A DNA stretch of 64,000 nucleotides from Pelomonas sp963422775 (GCA_963422775.4 CAUJSJ030000096.1:62001-126000), one strand, 5' to 3'; shown: positions 42,557 to 53,990, counted from the first letter of the stretch. Made by a program: numbers and translations. The notes: generated by a model from the sequence alone, not told the origin.

Positions 42557-44173
42557 ATGATCCGCAATCCCGTGCTGCCCGGCTTCAACCCGGACCCGTC
42601 GTTCTGCCGCGTTGGCGACGACTTCTACCTCGCGACCTCGACCTTCGAGTGGTACCCGGGCGTGCAGATCCACCATTCGCGCGACCTCGTGAACTGGACG
42701 CTGGTGACGCGGCCCCTCAACCGCAAGAGCCAGCTGGACCTGCGCGGCAACCCCGATTCCTGCGGCGTCTGGGCGCCCTGCCTGTCGCATGCCGACGGGC
42801 GGTTCTGGCTGGTCTACACCGACGTCAAGCGCTTCGAAGGCAACTTCAAGGATGCGCACAACTACATCGTCACGGCGCCCGCCATCGACGGCCCCTGGAG
42901 CGACCCGGTCTACGTGAACTCCTCAGGCTTCGACCCCTCGCTCTTTCATGACGATGACGGCCGCAAATGGTTCGTCAACATGCTGTGGAACCACCGCACC
43001 GGCTCCGTCGGCGGCCAACCCAAGGCGCCGGCCTTCGACGGCATCCTGCTGCAGGAGTGGGATGCCGCCAGCGGCAAGCTCATGGGTCCCGTCACCAAGA
43101 TCTACAGCGGCACGTCGCTCGGCCTCGTCGAAGGGCCGCACCTTTTCAAACGCAAGGGCTGGTACTACCTGATCACGGCCGAGGGCGGCACGGGCTACGG
43201 CCACGCGGTGACGATGGCGCGTTCGCGCGAACTGCTCGGCCCCTACGAGACGCATCCCCGGAAGCATGTCGTCAGCAGCAAGGACGCGCCCGAAGCGCCG
43301 CTGCAGCGCGCCGGCCATGGCCAGGTCGTCGAGCTGGCCGATGGCAGCACCTACCTCGCCCACCTCTGCGGCCGCCCCCTGCCCGGCACGCGGCGCTCGC
43401 CGCGCGGCCGCGAGACGGCCATCCAGCGCTGCGTGTGGGGCGACGACGACTGGCTCTACCTCGAACACGGCGGCATGGTGCCGGCCGTCGACGTGAAAGC
43501 GCCTCTTTCTATTGCCACCGGCGTCGAACCCAGGCCGCGCGAGGCCGTGCGCCGCAGCTTTGTCGACTGCCCGACGCTGCCGCCCGAGTTCCAGTGGCTG
43601 CGCACGCCCGAGCCGGACCGCCTGTTCCGGCTGACCGGCGGCGCGCTGCAACTGACCGGCCGCGAGTCGGTCGGCAGCTGGTTCGAGCAGAGCCTGGTGG
43701 CGCGCCGGCAGGAGGACGCGAGCCTGCGCGCCGAGACCACGCTGAAGAGCTTCTCGCCCGACACCTACCAGCAGGCCGCGGGCCTGACCCACTACTACAA
43801 CCGCCACAAGTTCCACGCCCTCGTCGTGACCTGGCAGGACGGCCTGGGCCGCGTGCTCAGCCTGCTGTCCTGCCCCGGCGACTGGCCCGACAACCGGCTC
43901 GAGTTCCCGCTGGCCGAGCCGGTGGCGCTGCCGGCCGACGGCGCGGTGCGATTGGCCGCGGACATCGACGGCGTCAACCTGCAGTTCCATGCCGACTGGG
44001 GCGGGGGCTGGCAGCCGGTCGGCCCGGTGCTGGACGCCAGCGTCATCTCCGACGAGGGCGGCCGCGGCGAGCACGGCTCCTTCACCGGCGCCTTCATCGG
44101 CATGCTGGCCTTCGACACCAGCGGTTCGGCACGCACGGCGGACTTCGAACGCTTCGACTACCTGCCGCGATGA
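42557..44173 (+). CDS. GH43 beta-xylosidase / alpha-L-arabinofuranosidase, likely cytoplasmic
   Basis: 538 residues from ATG 42557; an upstream TTG at 42515 is rejected because the family begins at MIRNPVLPGF. Catalytic acids are Asp in FNPDPSF, Asp in SGFDPSLF and Glu in VEGPHLF. The C-terminal sandwich has the same TGRESVGSWFEQSLVARRQ pattern as the paralogue at 19736. No signal peptide. Xylosidase activity is the default; arabinofuranosidase activity is possible because downstream genes suit arabinose. It overlaps the epimerase gene by 4 bp (ATGA). Confidence 0.9.
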   Translation: MIRNPVLPGFNPDPSFCRVGDDFYLATSTFEWYPGVQIHHSRDLVNWTLVTRPLNRKSQLDLRGNPDSCGVWAPCLSHADGRFWLVYTDVKRFEGNFKDAHNYIVTAPAIDGPWSDPVYVNSSGFDPSLFHDDDGRKWFVNMLWNHRTGSVGGQPKAPAFDGILLQEWDAASGKLMGPVTKIYSGTSLGLVEGPHLFKRKGWYYLITAEGGTGYGHAVTMARSRELLGPYETHPRKHVVSSKDAPEAPLQRAGHGQVVELADGSTYLAHLCGRPLPGTRRSPRGRETAIQRCVWGDDDWLYLEHGGMVPAVDVKAPLSIATGVEPRPREAVRRSFVDCPTLPPEFQWLRTPEPDRLFRLTGGALQLTGRESVGSWFEQSLVARRQEDASLRAETTLKSFSPDTYQQAAGLTHYYNRHKFHALVVTWQDGLGRVLSLLSCPGDWPDNRLEFPLAEPVALPADGAVRLAADIDGVNLQFHADWGGGWQPVGPVLDASVISDEGGRGEHGSFTGAFIGMLAFDTSGSARTADFERFDYLPR

Positions 44174-45197
44174 GCAGCGCGCCCCAGGTCTACACGCTGG
44201 GCGCCGCCGGCGGGTTGCAGATCCAGGTCAGCAACCTCGGCGCGCGCTGGCTGTCCTGCCTGGTGCCGCTGCCGGACGGCAGCCGCCGCGAGGTGGTGCT
44301 GGGCCACGCAACGCCGGCCGACCATCTGCGCGAGCCCGGCTTCTTCGGCGCCATCGTCGGCCGCTACGCCAACCGCATCGGCGGCGCGGCCTTCGTGCTG
44401 GACGGGCATGAGCACCGCGTCGTGGCCAACGAAGGCGAGAACCAGCTGCACGGCGGGCCGGACGGCTTCGACCGCCGCACCTGGACCGTGGTCGACCAGG
44501 GCGCGCACCATCTGCTCCTGGCCCTGCACTCACCCGACGGCGACCAAGGCTACCCGGGAACCCTCGACGCCGAGGTCGCGTACCGCATCGACCCCGCACG
44601 GCTCGCGATCACGCTGCACTTCGGCGCCCGCACGTCGGCGCCCTGCCCGGCCAACCTGACCAGCCACCCCTACTTCAACCTCGACGGCGACGCCGCCTCG
44701 GTGCTGCGCCATCGCCTGCATGTCGCGGCCGATGCGATGCTGCCGGTGCGAGCCGACATGATCCCGACCGGCGGTGTCGAGGCGGTCGATGGCGGCCCGT
44801 TCGACCTGCGCCGGGCGCGTGAGATCGGCGAAGGCCTGGGCCGCGGCGAGCAGCAGGCACGCGGCAGCGGCTACGACCACTGCTTCGTGCTGGACCCAGC
44901 CGCGGCGCGCGGTGAACTGGCCGCGGCCGAGCTGGTGTCCAGCGACGAGCGCCTGGCCATGCGCCTCTTCACCGACTACCCCGGCCTGCAGGTCTGCAGC
45001 GGCAACTTCGTGCACCTCTCCAGAGGCCGCGATGGCCAGCCCTTTGCCCGCCATGCCGGCATCGCACTGGAGCCACAGTTTTTCCCGGACGCGCCCAACC
45101 ACCCCGTCTGGCGCGAGCAGGGCTGCATGCTGCATCCTGGCCAGCCACTCAGTCGCATGATGCGGCTGGAGTTCGGCACCCCGCCCGAAAGGCCCGC

Positions 45198-45201
<4 letters not shown>
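44170..45201 (+). CDS. galM: Aldose 1-epimerase (mutarotase)
   Basis: 343 residues. Interconverts alpha and beta anomers of sugars released by glycosidases. GalM landmarks are GRYANRIGGAAF, NQLHGGPDGFDR with the first catalytic His, LTSHPYFNL with the second, and ALEPQFFPDAPN with the catalytic Glu. Its ATG overlaps the GH43 stop and its stop overlaps the dehydratase start, so three genes are coupled in translation. The role is to supply the anomer needed by the next enzyme or transporter. Confidence 0.92.
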
Positions 45202-46922
<1,721 letters not shown>

Positions 46923-46924
46923 CC

Positions 46925-47635
46925 ATGAATCCAGTCACCCGACAAAAGCTGATGGGCGTCAGCACCGCCACGCTGTGCACAGCGTTGTTCAAGCGCGGCC
47001 TGCGCGGACAGTTCATCCAGGACGTGCGCCCGCTCAACCCGGGTCTGCCCAACATGGTCGGGCCGGCCTACACGCTGCGCTACATGCCGGCCCGCGAGGA
47101 CTTGAACGGCATCAGCGTCTTCAAGGACCGCGCCCATCCGCAGCGCAAGGCCGTCGAGGAGTGCCCGGAAGGCGCGGTGCTCGTCATCGACAGCCGCAAG
47201 GACGCGCGCGCGGCCTCGGCCGGCGGCATCCTCGTCGCCCGGCTGATGGTGCGCGGCGTGGCTGGCGTCGTGACGGACGGCGGCTTGCGCGACAGCCCGG
47301 ACATCGCCAAATATCCCTTCCCCGCCTACCACCAGCGCCCCAGCGCGCCGACCAACCTGACGCTGCACCAGGCCATCGCCATCAACGAGCCCATCGGCTG
47401 CGGTGACGCGCCGGTGTTCCCGGGCGACGTGGTCGTCGGCGACGCCGAAGGCGTCATCGTCATCCCAGCCCATCTGGCCGACGAGATCGCGGACGAAGCG
47501 GTCGAGATGACGGTCTTCGAGGACTACGTGCAGGAGAAGGTGCTGGCCGGCCGCAGCGTGCTGGGCCTGTACCCGCCGACCGATGCCGACGTGGCCGTGG
47601 ACTTCGCGGCCTGGCGCCTGCTCAAGGGGCGCTGA
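46925..47635 (+). CDS. RraA-like protein / HMG-type aldolase family
   Basis: 236 residues. The RraA fold is seen in PLNPGLPNMVGPAYTLRY, GGILVARLMVRGVAGVVTDGGLRDSPD with the Arg-Asp that holds substrate and metal in the aldolases, and PGDVVVGDAEGVIVIP. Members are either RNase E regulators or metal-dependent aldolases/decarboxylases acting on 4-hydroxy-2-oxo acids. Placement 2 bp after a sugar-acid dehydratase strongly favours a catabolic enzyme acting on a keto-deoxy acid, not RNase control. Its last 14 bp overlap the convergent GDSL gene. Confidence 0.82.
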   Translation: MNPVTRQKLMGVSTATLCTALFKRGLRGQFIQDVRPLNPGLPNMVGPAYTLRYMPAREDLNGISVFKDRAHPQRKAVEECPEGAVLVIDSRKDARAASAGGILVARLMVRGVAGVVTDGGLRDSPDIAKYPFPAYHQRPSAPTNLTLHQAIAINEPIGCGDAPVFPGDVVVGDAEGVIVIPAHLADEIADEAVEMTVFEDYVQEKVLAGRSVLGLYPPTDADVAVDFAAWRLLKGR

Positions 47636-48929
47636 CTTTCGGGCAGCGACGGTCGAGAACCTCCAGCGGAAAGGCATCAGCCATCACGCGGTAGCCCGCC
47701 AGCGACGGATGCAGGCCGTCGTTGTCGACATCGGCGCGCAGATACGCCGGCCGCGCCGGATCGCGCATCAGCGCGTCGAAGTCCAGCAGCGCGTCGAAGC
47801 GGCCCGGCTCGCGCAGCCAGGCGTTCAGCGCCTGCCGGTCGGCCTCGTTCTCGGCCTGGGGCGCGTAGTAGCCGCTGCCCGAGTAGGGCATGACCGTCGA
47901 GCCGATCAGGCAGACGCCGCGCGCGCGCGCCCGCTGGGCGAGGTCTGTGAAGCCGGCCTTCAGTTCGGCGAGCAGCGCGGCGCGTGACTCGGGCGTCGTC
48001 GGGCGACCGCGGTGGCTGACGCCCAGGTCGTTGACGCCGATCTGCACGACGGCATGCGTGACGCCCGTACGGGCCAACACGTCACGGTCGAAACGGGACA
48101 CGAGGCTGGGGCCCAGCCCTTCGCGGAGCAGACGGCCACCGCCGATGCCGGTGTTGACGACAGACGCTTCCCGGCCTTGCGCGGCCAAGCGCAGGGACAG
48201 CGCATCGGTCCAGCGCTGGTAGCTGCCCGAGGGCACGCCGTAGCCGTCGGTGATGGAGTCGCCCGTGGCGACGAGCACCGGCAGCGGCTTGGCCCTGCGC
48301 ACATCGACCGCCGCCAGATGCCACCAGCCTTCCTGCGCCACGGCATCGGGCCAGTCCGCCAGCCCGACGCGGTTGCCCGCCACCGCCCAGCTGCGGATGC
48401 GCGAGCCCGGGTGCACGCTGGCCTGGGACGGCCCGGCCTGCACATGCAACTGCACGGCCACATCGACCACCGGCAGCGCCGGCAAAGCCAGCTCGACGGG
48501 GTCGCTCCAGACCTCGGCATGCGCCGGCACGGCGATGTCGCGCCGGTCGGCAAAGCGCAGGGGCGTCAGCGTGGCCGCGTTCAGCGCCGGCTGCGGATCG
48601 AGCGCGCGCACCAGGGCCACGCTCGCCGCGCTGATGAGCAGCGGCACGTCACCAAAGAGATTGCTCACGCGCACGCGCAGCGCCTGGCCCGCGGCGCCGA
48701 CGCGCACGATCTGGCGCAGGGTGACGTCGCGCATCGGCTGCCGCCAGGGCTGCGGCACGGGATTGGTGCTGGGCTGAGGCGCCGGCTGGGCCAGCATGGC
48801 GCCGCCCCAGGCCGCGGCCCAGGTGTCGCCCGGCGTGCCCCGAGGCGCCGAAGCGCAGCCCGCGAGTGCCAGGACCGCCACCGCCAGCCACGCGAGGGAG
48901 CGCCGGCGGATGTTCAGGGTTGCGCTCAT
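47622..48929 (-). CDS. SGNH/GDSL hydrolase lipoprotein
   Basis: 435 residues. A lipobox (LALAGC) places it in the envelope as a lipoprotein. The catalytic blocks are GDSITDG (Ser, block I), GIGGGRL (block II), GVNDLG (block III) and DGLHPS (Asp/His, block V), after a 190-residue N-terminal sandwich. This two-part form is common among carbohydrate esterases, so xylan deacetylation is plausible next to the xylan genes. A TGATAGCGCAACCA operator lies 35 bp upstream and links it to the sugar regulon. Confidence 0.85.
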   Translation of the reverse strand: MSATLNIRRRSLAWLAVAVLALAGCASAPRGTPGDTWAAAWGGAMLAQPAPQPSTNPVPQPWRQPMRDVTLRQIVRVGAAGQALRVRVSNLFGDVPLLISAASVALVRALDPQPALNAATLTPLRFADRRDIAVPAHAEVWSDPVELALPALPVVDVAVQLHVQAGPSQASVHPGSRIRSWAVAGNRVGLADWPDAVAQEGWWHLAAVDVRRAKPLPVLVATGDSITDGYGVPSGSYQRWTDALSLRLAAQGREASVVNTGIGGGRLLREGLGPSLVSRFDRDVLARTGVTHAVVQIGVNDLGVSHRGRPTTPESRAALLAELKAGFTDLAQRARARGVCLIGSTVMPYSGSGYYAPQAENEADRQALNAWLREPGRFDALLDFDALMRDPARPAYLRADVDNDGLHPSLAGYRVMADAFPLEVLDRRCPKVSAP

Positions 48930-48963
48930 CAGCTTGCGATCTCGTCAGTGGCGGATCGCGAAA

Positions 48964-48977
48964 TGATAGCGCAACCA
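48964..48977. promoter_or_regulatory. TGGTAGCGC-type operator, copy 6
   Basis: TGATAGCGCAACCA, a 14-bp near-palindrome (TGRTAGC-GCNACCA type) in the 63-bp gap between the glmS 3' end and the GDSL gene start. It fits the shared consensus better on its right half than the other copies. Confidence 0.5.
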
Positions 48978-48992
48978 TCCGGTCGCTTCTTG

Positions 48993-50852
48993 CTATTCGA
49001 CCGTGACGCTCTTGGCCAGATTGCGGGGCTTGTCGACGTCCGTGCCGCGCGCGCAGGCCGTGTGATACGCCAGCAGCTGCAGCGGCACGACGTGCAGGAT
49101 GGGGCTGAGCGCGCCGTAATGCTCCGGCATGCGGATGACGTGCAGGCCGGCCTCGCTCTCGATGGCCGTGTCGCCGTCGGCGAACACATAGAGCTGGCCG
49201 CCGCGGGCACGGACTTCCTGCATGTTGCTCTTGAGCTTTTCCAGCAGCGCATCGTTGGGCGCCACGGTCACCACCGGCATTTCGGCCGTCACCAGCGCGA
49301 GCGGCCCGTGCTTCAACTCACCGGCCGGGTAGGCCTCGGCGTGGATGTAGCTGATTTCCTTGAGCTTGAGCGCGCCTTCCAGCGCGATCGGGTAGTGCAG
49401 GCCGCGGCCGAGGAAGAGGGCGTTTTCCTTGCGGGCGAATTCCTCGCTCCAGGCGATGACCTGCGGCTCCAGCGCCAGCACGGCCTGCACGGCCACCGGC
49501 AGGTGGCGCAGGTCCTTCAGGTGGCGGGCTTCGTCTTCCTCGCTGAGGTGGCCGCGCGTCTGCGCCAGCGCCAGCGTGAGCAGGAACAGGCCGACGAGCT
49601 GGGTCGTGAAGGCCTTGGTGGAGGCGACGCCGATCTCGGCGCCGGCGCGCGTGATGTAGGCCAGCTCGCACTCGCGCACCATGGCGCTGGTGGAGACGTT
49701 GCAGATGGTCAGCGTGTGCTTCATGCCCAGCGACCGGGCGTGCTTGAGCGCGGCGATGGTGTCGGCCGTCTCGCCGCTCTGGCTGATCGTCACGACCAGC
49801 GTGCGCGGGTCGGGCACGCTGTCGCGGTAGCGGTACTCGCTGGCGATCTCCACCGAGGTCGGGATCTTGGCGATGCTCTCCAGCCAGTACTTGGCCGTGG
49901 AGCCCGAGTAGTAGCTGGTGCCGCAAGCCAGGATGAGGACCTTGTCCACCTCCTTGAAGATGCGGTAGGCGCCGTCGCCGAAGAGTTCGGGGCTGATGCC
50001 GCTCACCGCGTCCAGCGTGTTGGCGATGGCCACCGGCTGCTCGAAGATTTCCTTCTGCATGTAGTGGCGGTAGGGGCCCAGCTCGGCGGCGCCGCTGTGG
50101 GCGTGCACGGTCTTGACCTCGCGCTCGACGGCCACGTAGCGGCCGGACTTGGTGTCGAGCTGGCTCAGCCAGTAGCGGCCCAGCTGCAGGTCGACGACGT
50201 CACCCTCTTCCAGGTAGACGATCTGGTCGGTCACGCCGGCCAGGGCCATGGCGTCGGAGGCGACGAAGTTCTCCTGCTCGCCCACGCCCAGCACCAGCGG
50301 CGAACCCTCGCGAGCGGCCACCACGCGGTGCGGCTCGTCGCGGCAGAACACGGCCACCGCGTAGGCGCCCTTCAGGCGCGGCAGAGCCTGCTGCACGGCG
50401 TCCAGCAGGTCGCCGCTGTAAAGATGGTCGATCAGGTGGGCGATGACCTCGGTGTCGGTCTGGCTCGTGAACTGGTAGCCACGCGCCTTCAGCTCGGCCC
50501 GCAGTTCGTCGTGGTTCTCGATGATGCCGTTGTGCACCAGTGCGATGCGGCCGATGCTGTCGGCCGACGCGTTCGGGCCGGTCGAGAAATGCGGGTGGGC
50601 GTTGTGCACGGCCGGTGCGCCGTGCGTGGCCCAGCGGGTGTGGGCAATGCCGGTACCGGCGGAAATGCCGTCCTGGTCGGCCTGCTGCTGCAGTTCGGCC
50701 ACGCGCGAGGTGCTGCGGGCCCGCTTCAAGCCGCCGTCCTGGTGCACGGCGACACCACAGGAGTCATAGCCGCGGTATTCGAGGCGCTTCAGGCCTTCGA
50801 CGAGGATGGGAACGATATTGCGCTGACTGACCGCGCCGACGATGCCGCACAT
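48993..50852 (-). CDS. glmS: Glutamine-fructose-6-phosphate aminotransferase (isomerising)
   Basis: 619 residues. Makes glucosamine 6-phosphate for peptidoglycan and lipopolysaccharide. Cys2 (MCGIVGAV) is the glutaminase nucleophile after Met removal. The N-terminal domain has RLEYRGYDSCG and HTRWATHG. Two SIS domains follow (GTSYYSGSTAKYW, SQSGETADT), and the C-terminal PRNLAKSVTVE tail holds the active-site Lys. GGAGAG precedes the ATG. It diverges from an Lrp gene. Confidence 0.97.
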   Translation of the reverse strand: MCGIVGAVSQRNIVPILVEGLKRLEYRGYDSCGVAVHQDGGLKRARSTSRVAELQQQADQDGISAGTGIAHTRWATHGAPAVHNAHPHFSTGPNASADSIGRIALVHNGIIENHDELRAELKARGYQFTSQTDTEVIAHLIDHLYSGDLLDAVQQALPRLKGAYAVAVFCRDEPHRVVAAREGSPLVLGVGEQENFVASDAMALAGVTDQIVYLEEGDVVDLQLGRYWLSQLDTKSGRYVAVEREVKTVHAHSGAAELGPYRHYMQKEIFEQPVAIANTLDAVSGISPELFGDGAYRIFKEVDKVLILACGTSYYSGSTAKYWLESIAKIPTSVEIASEYRYRDSVPDPRTLVVTISQSGETADTIAALKHARSLGMKHTLTICNVSTSAMVRECELAYITRAGAEIGVASTKAFTTQLVGLFLLTLALAQTRGHLSEEDEARHLKDLRHLPVAVQAVLALEPQVIAWSEEFARKENALFLGRGLHYPIALEGALKLKEISYIHAEAYPAGELKHGPLALVTAEMPVVTVAPNDALLEKLKSNMQEVRARGGQLYVFADGDTAIESEAGLHVIRMPEHYGALSPILHVVPLQLLAYHTACARGTDVDKPRNLAKSVTVE

Positions 50853-50984
50853 GGATGAGCTCTCCGTTTGAGGAATGGCCGCATCCTAAGTAAGCCGCCG
50901 CGGCGGATGCGTGCAAAATTCACCGCCTTGTGAACGAAAATTTCCGCGATCATAGGGCGTGAAATTTACTTTCAAATTCAAGCG

Positions 50985-51467
50985 ATGAATGAGCAATTTG
51001 ACGCCATTGATCTGAGGCTGCTGGATGCCCTGCAGAGTGACGCGGCCCTGAGCAACCAAGATCTGGCCGCCCGTGTCGCCGTGTCGCCCGCCACCTGCCT
51101 GCGGCGCGTGAAGCGGCTGGTGGACACCGGCGTCATCGAGCGCCGCGTGGCCATCCTGTCGCCCGACAAGCTGGGGGCCGGCCTGCAGGCGCTGCTGGAA
51201 ATCACGCTGGACCGCCAGGGCGCCGAGCATCTGGATGCCTTCGAAGCCCGCGCCGTGCAGGAGGCCGCCGTGCAGCAGTGCTGGCGCGTGTCTCCAGGGC
51301 CGGATTTCGTGCTCGTCGTGCAGGTGGCCGACATGCCGGCCTATCACGCCCTCACCCAGCGCCTGCTGACCCAGGACGCGAACGTGCGCAACATCAAGGC
51401 CTTCTTCAGCGTGAAGCGGGCCAAGTTCGACACGCGGATCGGGCTGCCCCCCCTAACTCATAGCTGA
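50985..51467 (+). CDS. Lrp/AsnC family transcriptional regulator
   Basis: 160 residues. N-terminal helix-turn-helix (DLRLLDALQSDAALSNQDLA, then SPATCLRRVKRL) and C-terminal RAM ligand domain (about 70-150). Amino acid-responsive regulators of this size often control themselves. The AT-rich gap of 132 bp to the divergent glmS gene includes AAAATTTCC and GAAATTTAC stretches that could be its binding sites. Confidence 0.92.
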   Translation: MNEQFDAIDLRLLDALQSDAALSNQDLAARVAVSPATCLRRVKRLVDTGVIERRVAILSPDKLGAGLQALLEITLDRQGAEHLDAFEARAVQEAAVQQCWRVSPGPDFVLVVQVADMPAYHALTQRLLTQDANVRNIKAFFSVKRAKFDTRIGLPPLTHS

Positions 51468-51543
51468 TCCCCTCGACTCCGGGGGCAAGAACCAGGCCTG
51501 GCACCTACAGAATCCGGGCTCCTCGCCCACGACCGGAGCTTTC

Positions 51544-52614
51544 ATGCCGTCCCGCAAGTCATTTCGTCCTGCTGCGCTCACGCTGGCCCTCGGCCTCGTC
51601 GGCCTGGCCCCCAGTGCGCAGGCACTGAGCATCGTGCTCAAAGACGTCAGCAACACGCCGATGAGTGCCCTCCAGTTGTCGGCCTTCCAGACGGCTGCCA
51701 ACTACTGGTCGAGCAAGCTCACCGACAACGTCACCGTCTACGTCGACATCGCCTTCAACGACCTCGGCGCGGGCATCCTGGGTTCGACGGGCTCCAACGT
51801 CACGACGATCGACTACAGCACGCTGCGCAGCCGCCTTGTCAGCGATGCGAAGGGCGCCACCGACGCCAGTGCCGTTGCCAACCTGCAGGCCGGCTCGGCG
51901 CTGAGCTTCTATGCCACGCAAGGCGACCTGAGCACGCACTTGGACAACGACGGCTCGACGAACAATCGGTTGCTCGGCATCAACACGGCCAACTACAAGG
52001 CCTTGGGCCTGAATCCCGGCACGAACGCCGGCAACCCGGACGCCAGCATCGCGTTCGCCAACGCCTACGCCGGCGATTTCGCGTTCAGCCGCGTCAACGG
52101 CCAGGTGCCTGCGAACAAGATCGACTTCATCACCGTCGCCGAGCACGAGATCGGCCACGCGCTCGGCTTCGTTTCGGGCGTGGACGACATCGACTACTGC
52201 GTGAGCCATGCGCCGCAGTGCGGGCTGTCCGGCGCACCCAACGAATTCGAAGACCTCGCGTGGTACTTTCCGTTGGACCTGTTCCGCTACTCGGCCGCCG
52301 GCAAGCTGGACGTGACCTTGGGCGGTTCGCCGTATTTCTCCGTGAACGGCGGCGCGACGTCCATCCAGCCCTTCTCCACCGGCGACGAGCATGGCAACGG
52401 CTGGCAGGCCAGCCATTTCGGCACCAACGTCATCACGCTGATGCGCCCCTTCGTGGGCAACGGCCAGTCGTATGACGCGACGACCAGCGACCTGATGGCC
52501 TTCGACGCCATCGGCTGGGACCTGGCCACGGCCGTGCCCGAGCCTGGCCAGTACGCGCTGCTGCTTGGTGGCTTGGCCGCGATTGGCCTGGTGCGCCGCC
52601 GCAAGCTGAGCTGA
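51544..52614 (+). CDS. Exported zinc metalloprotease with PEP-CTERM anchor
   Basis: 356 residues. Signal peptide (about 1-27, ending AQA). The zinc site is HEIGHALGF, a metzincin-like HExxHxxGF, near residue 202. An Asn/Gly/Ser-rich region precedes it. The C-terminus has VPEPG, a hydrophobic helix and RRRK, the PEP-CTERM signal. It resembles the PEP-CTERM metalloproteases of Burkholderiales (NF038122 type, from memory). It converges on a second PEP-CTERM protease gene and shares a terminator with it. Confidence 0.88.
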   Translation: MPSRKSFRPAALTLALGLVGLAPSAQALSIVLKDVSNTPMSALQLSAFQTAANYWSSKLTDNVTVYVDIAFNDLGAGILGSTGSNVTTIDYSTLRSRLVSDAKGATDASAVANLQAGSALSFYATQGDLSTHLDNDGSTNNRLLGINTANYKALGLNPGTNAGNPDASIAFANAYAGDFAFSRVNGQVPANKIDFITVAEHEIGHALGFVSGVDDIDYCVSHAPQCGLSGAPNEFEDLAWYFPLDLFRYSAAGKLDVTLGGSPYFSVNGGATSIQPFSTGDEHGNGWQASHFGTNVITLMRPFVGNGQSYDATTSDLMAFDAIGWDLATAVPEPGQYALLLGGLAAIGLVRRRKLS

Positions 52615-52633
52615 AGCCTGACCGGATGAAACG

Positions 52634-52658
52634 AAAAAGCGGCCCTCGGGCCGCTTTT
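52634..52658. terminator. Bidirectional intrinsic terminator
   Basis: AAAAA-GCGGCCC-TC-GGGCCGC-TTTT: a perfect 7-bp stem with A-run before and T-run after, so it works on both strands. It lies between the two convergent PEP-CTERM protease genes. Confidence 0.9.
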
Positions 52659-52679
52659 GTCATTGCGAGACCGAAAGCC

Positions 52680-53834
52680 TCAGGCGCGGCGGCGGCGGGC
52701 GATGCCGGCGACGAGCCCCAGGCCGACCAGCATCAGCGCGTAGGTTTCGGGTTCGGGCACGGGCACGGCGGGGTTGACCACCGAGTTGATCCAGGCGACC
52801 TGGTCGAACACGGCCGTGGAGCCGGACAGGTCGCCATAGCTGCTGGAGTTGCTGCGCTTGGTATCGCAGCCGGTCAGGCCCGCGAAGTCGCAGGCGCCCG
52901 TGCCGTCCGTCTGGTTGCCCTGCCAGCCCCAGGAATGCACGGCGCTCAGCAGCCACTTGCCCGAAGCCGCATCCCAGACGAAGTCGCCACCGCCCGAATC
53001 ACCGCCGGCGATCAGCGCCTCGTTGGCGCCCAGGCCCGTGCCGCTGGTCCAGGCATTGCCCGAAACACCTGCGATACGACCCAGCGTGTTGTTGGCCGCG
53101 GCACCGTTGGCGTTGTCGAAGTCCACCATGTAAGTGGTGCCGGTGTAGTAGCTCGCGTCATAGCCCCAGCCCGAAACGATGCCGTTCATGGCCTGGTTGA
53201 AGACCTTGCTGGTGACGTCGAAGGTGTTGTAGCCATAGTGGCCGTAGTTGCCATCAGCCCAGCTCGGCGAACCGTTGGCCGTGGCGATGCCCGAAGTGCC
53301 GTAGCCGGCCATCAGGTGCGTCTTGCCGACGTCGTTGGTCGAGCTGAGCGCGTAGCCCTGGATGTTGGTGACCGGTGCGCTGAGCTTCAGGATGGCGAGG
53401 TCCGAGCCAGCGTCGGCGGAGTTGTCGAAGCCCTGCCATAGCGGATGCAGCGTCGCATTGCCCTGCGACACCGTGCGCGTGACGGTGGCCGTGCCGTTGT
53501 AGAAGCCGAACATCACCGTCATGTTGCCGACGAAGTCGTCGCCGCAATGGCCGGCCGTCAGCACGTATGCGCCGCCTTGCAGCAGCGAGCCCGAGCAGGC
53601 ATAGGTGCCACCGTCGGCGGCCGTGAATTCAAGCAGGGCCACGCCATCGAGGGCGGCAACACCGTTGAACAGCTGCCCAGGCGCAAAGCGCCAGTTCGAC
53701 GGCGCGCTGGTGTTGCCCGTCGTTGGCGTCAGGGCGCCGATATCGGCCCCGATGAAATTGGAAGCATCGGCCATGGCGGCTTGCGCCAACACGAGTGCCG
53801 CGGACAGCGCGCTGAATTTGAGGATGGACTTCAT
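52680..53834 (-). CDS. Exported trypsin-like serine protease with PEP-CTERM anchor
   Basis: 384 residues from ATG 53834, where a normal signal peptide begins (MKSILKFSALSAALVLAQAAMA); longer starts exist at 53852 and 53900. The chymotrypsin-fold triad is visible: His in LTAGHC, Asp in SDLAILKL, Ser in GGDSGGGDF. The C-terminus has VPEPE, a hydrophobic helix and RRRR, the PEP-CTERM signal. Probably a surface-linked or released protease. The facing gene encodes a metalloprotease with the same sorting signal. Confidence 0.9.
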   Translation of the reverse strand: MKSILKFSALSAALVLAQAAMADASNFIGADIGALTPTTGNTSAPSNWRFAPGQLFNGVAALDGVALLEFTAADGGTYACSGSLLQGGAYVLTAGHCGDDFVGNMTVMFGFYNGTATVTRTVSQGNATLHPLWQGFDNSADAGSDLAILKLSAPVTNIQGYALSSTNDVGKTHLMAGYGTSGIATANGSPSWADGNYGHYGYNTFDVTSKVFNQAMNGIVSGWGYDASYYTGTTYMVDFDNANGAAANNTLGRIAGVSGNAWTSGTGLGANEALIAGGDSGGGDFVWDAASGKWLLSAVHSWGWQGNQTDGTGACDFAGLTGCDTKRSNSSSYGDLSGSTAVFDQVAWINSVVNPAVPVPEPETYALMLVGLGLVAGIARRRRA

Positions 53835-53990
53835 TGGTTGCTCGGACTTCATGGAGTTGGAACGCAGCCTCCCTCGGCCGCAAGGGCTCGATGCTGGCAT
53901 GAAGTCATTGCGGCCCCAGGGCTCGGCGCCCCGGCTTCACGGGGGCAGGATTCCCCTGAGTGGCAAGTGCGGCGCGCCGCGCTAGCGCGC

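Noticed and set aside
46925..47635. RNase E regulator RraA
   Set aside because: The gene is coupled to a sugar-acid dehydratase, and the Arg-Asp aldolase site is kept. A catabolic role fits better.
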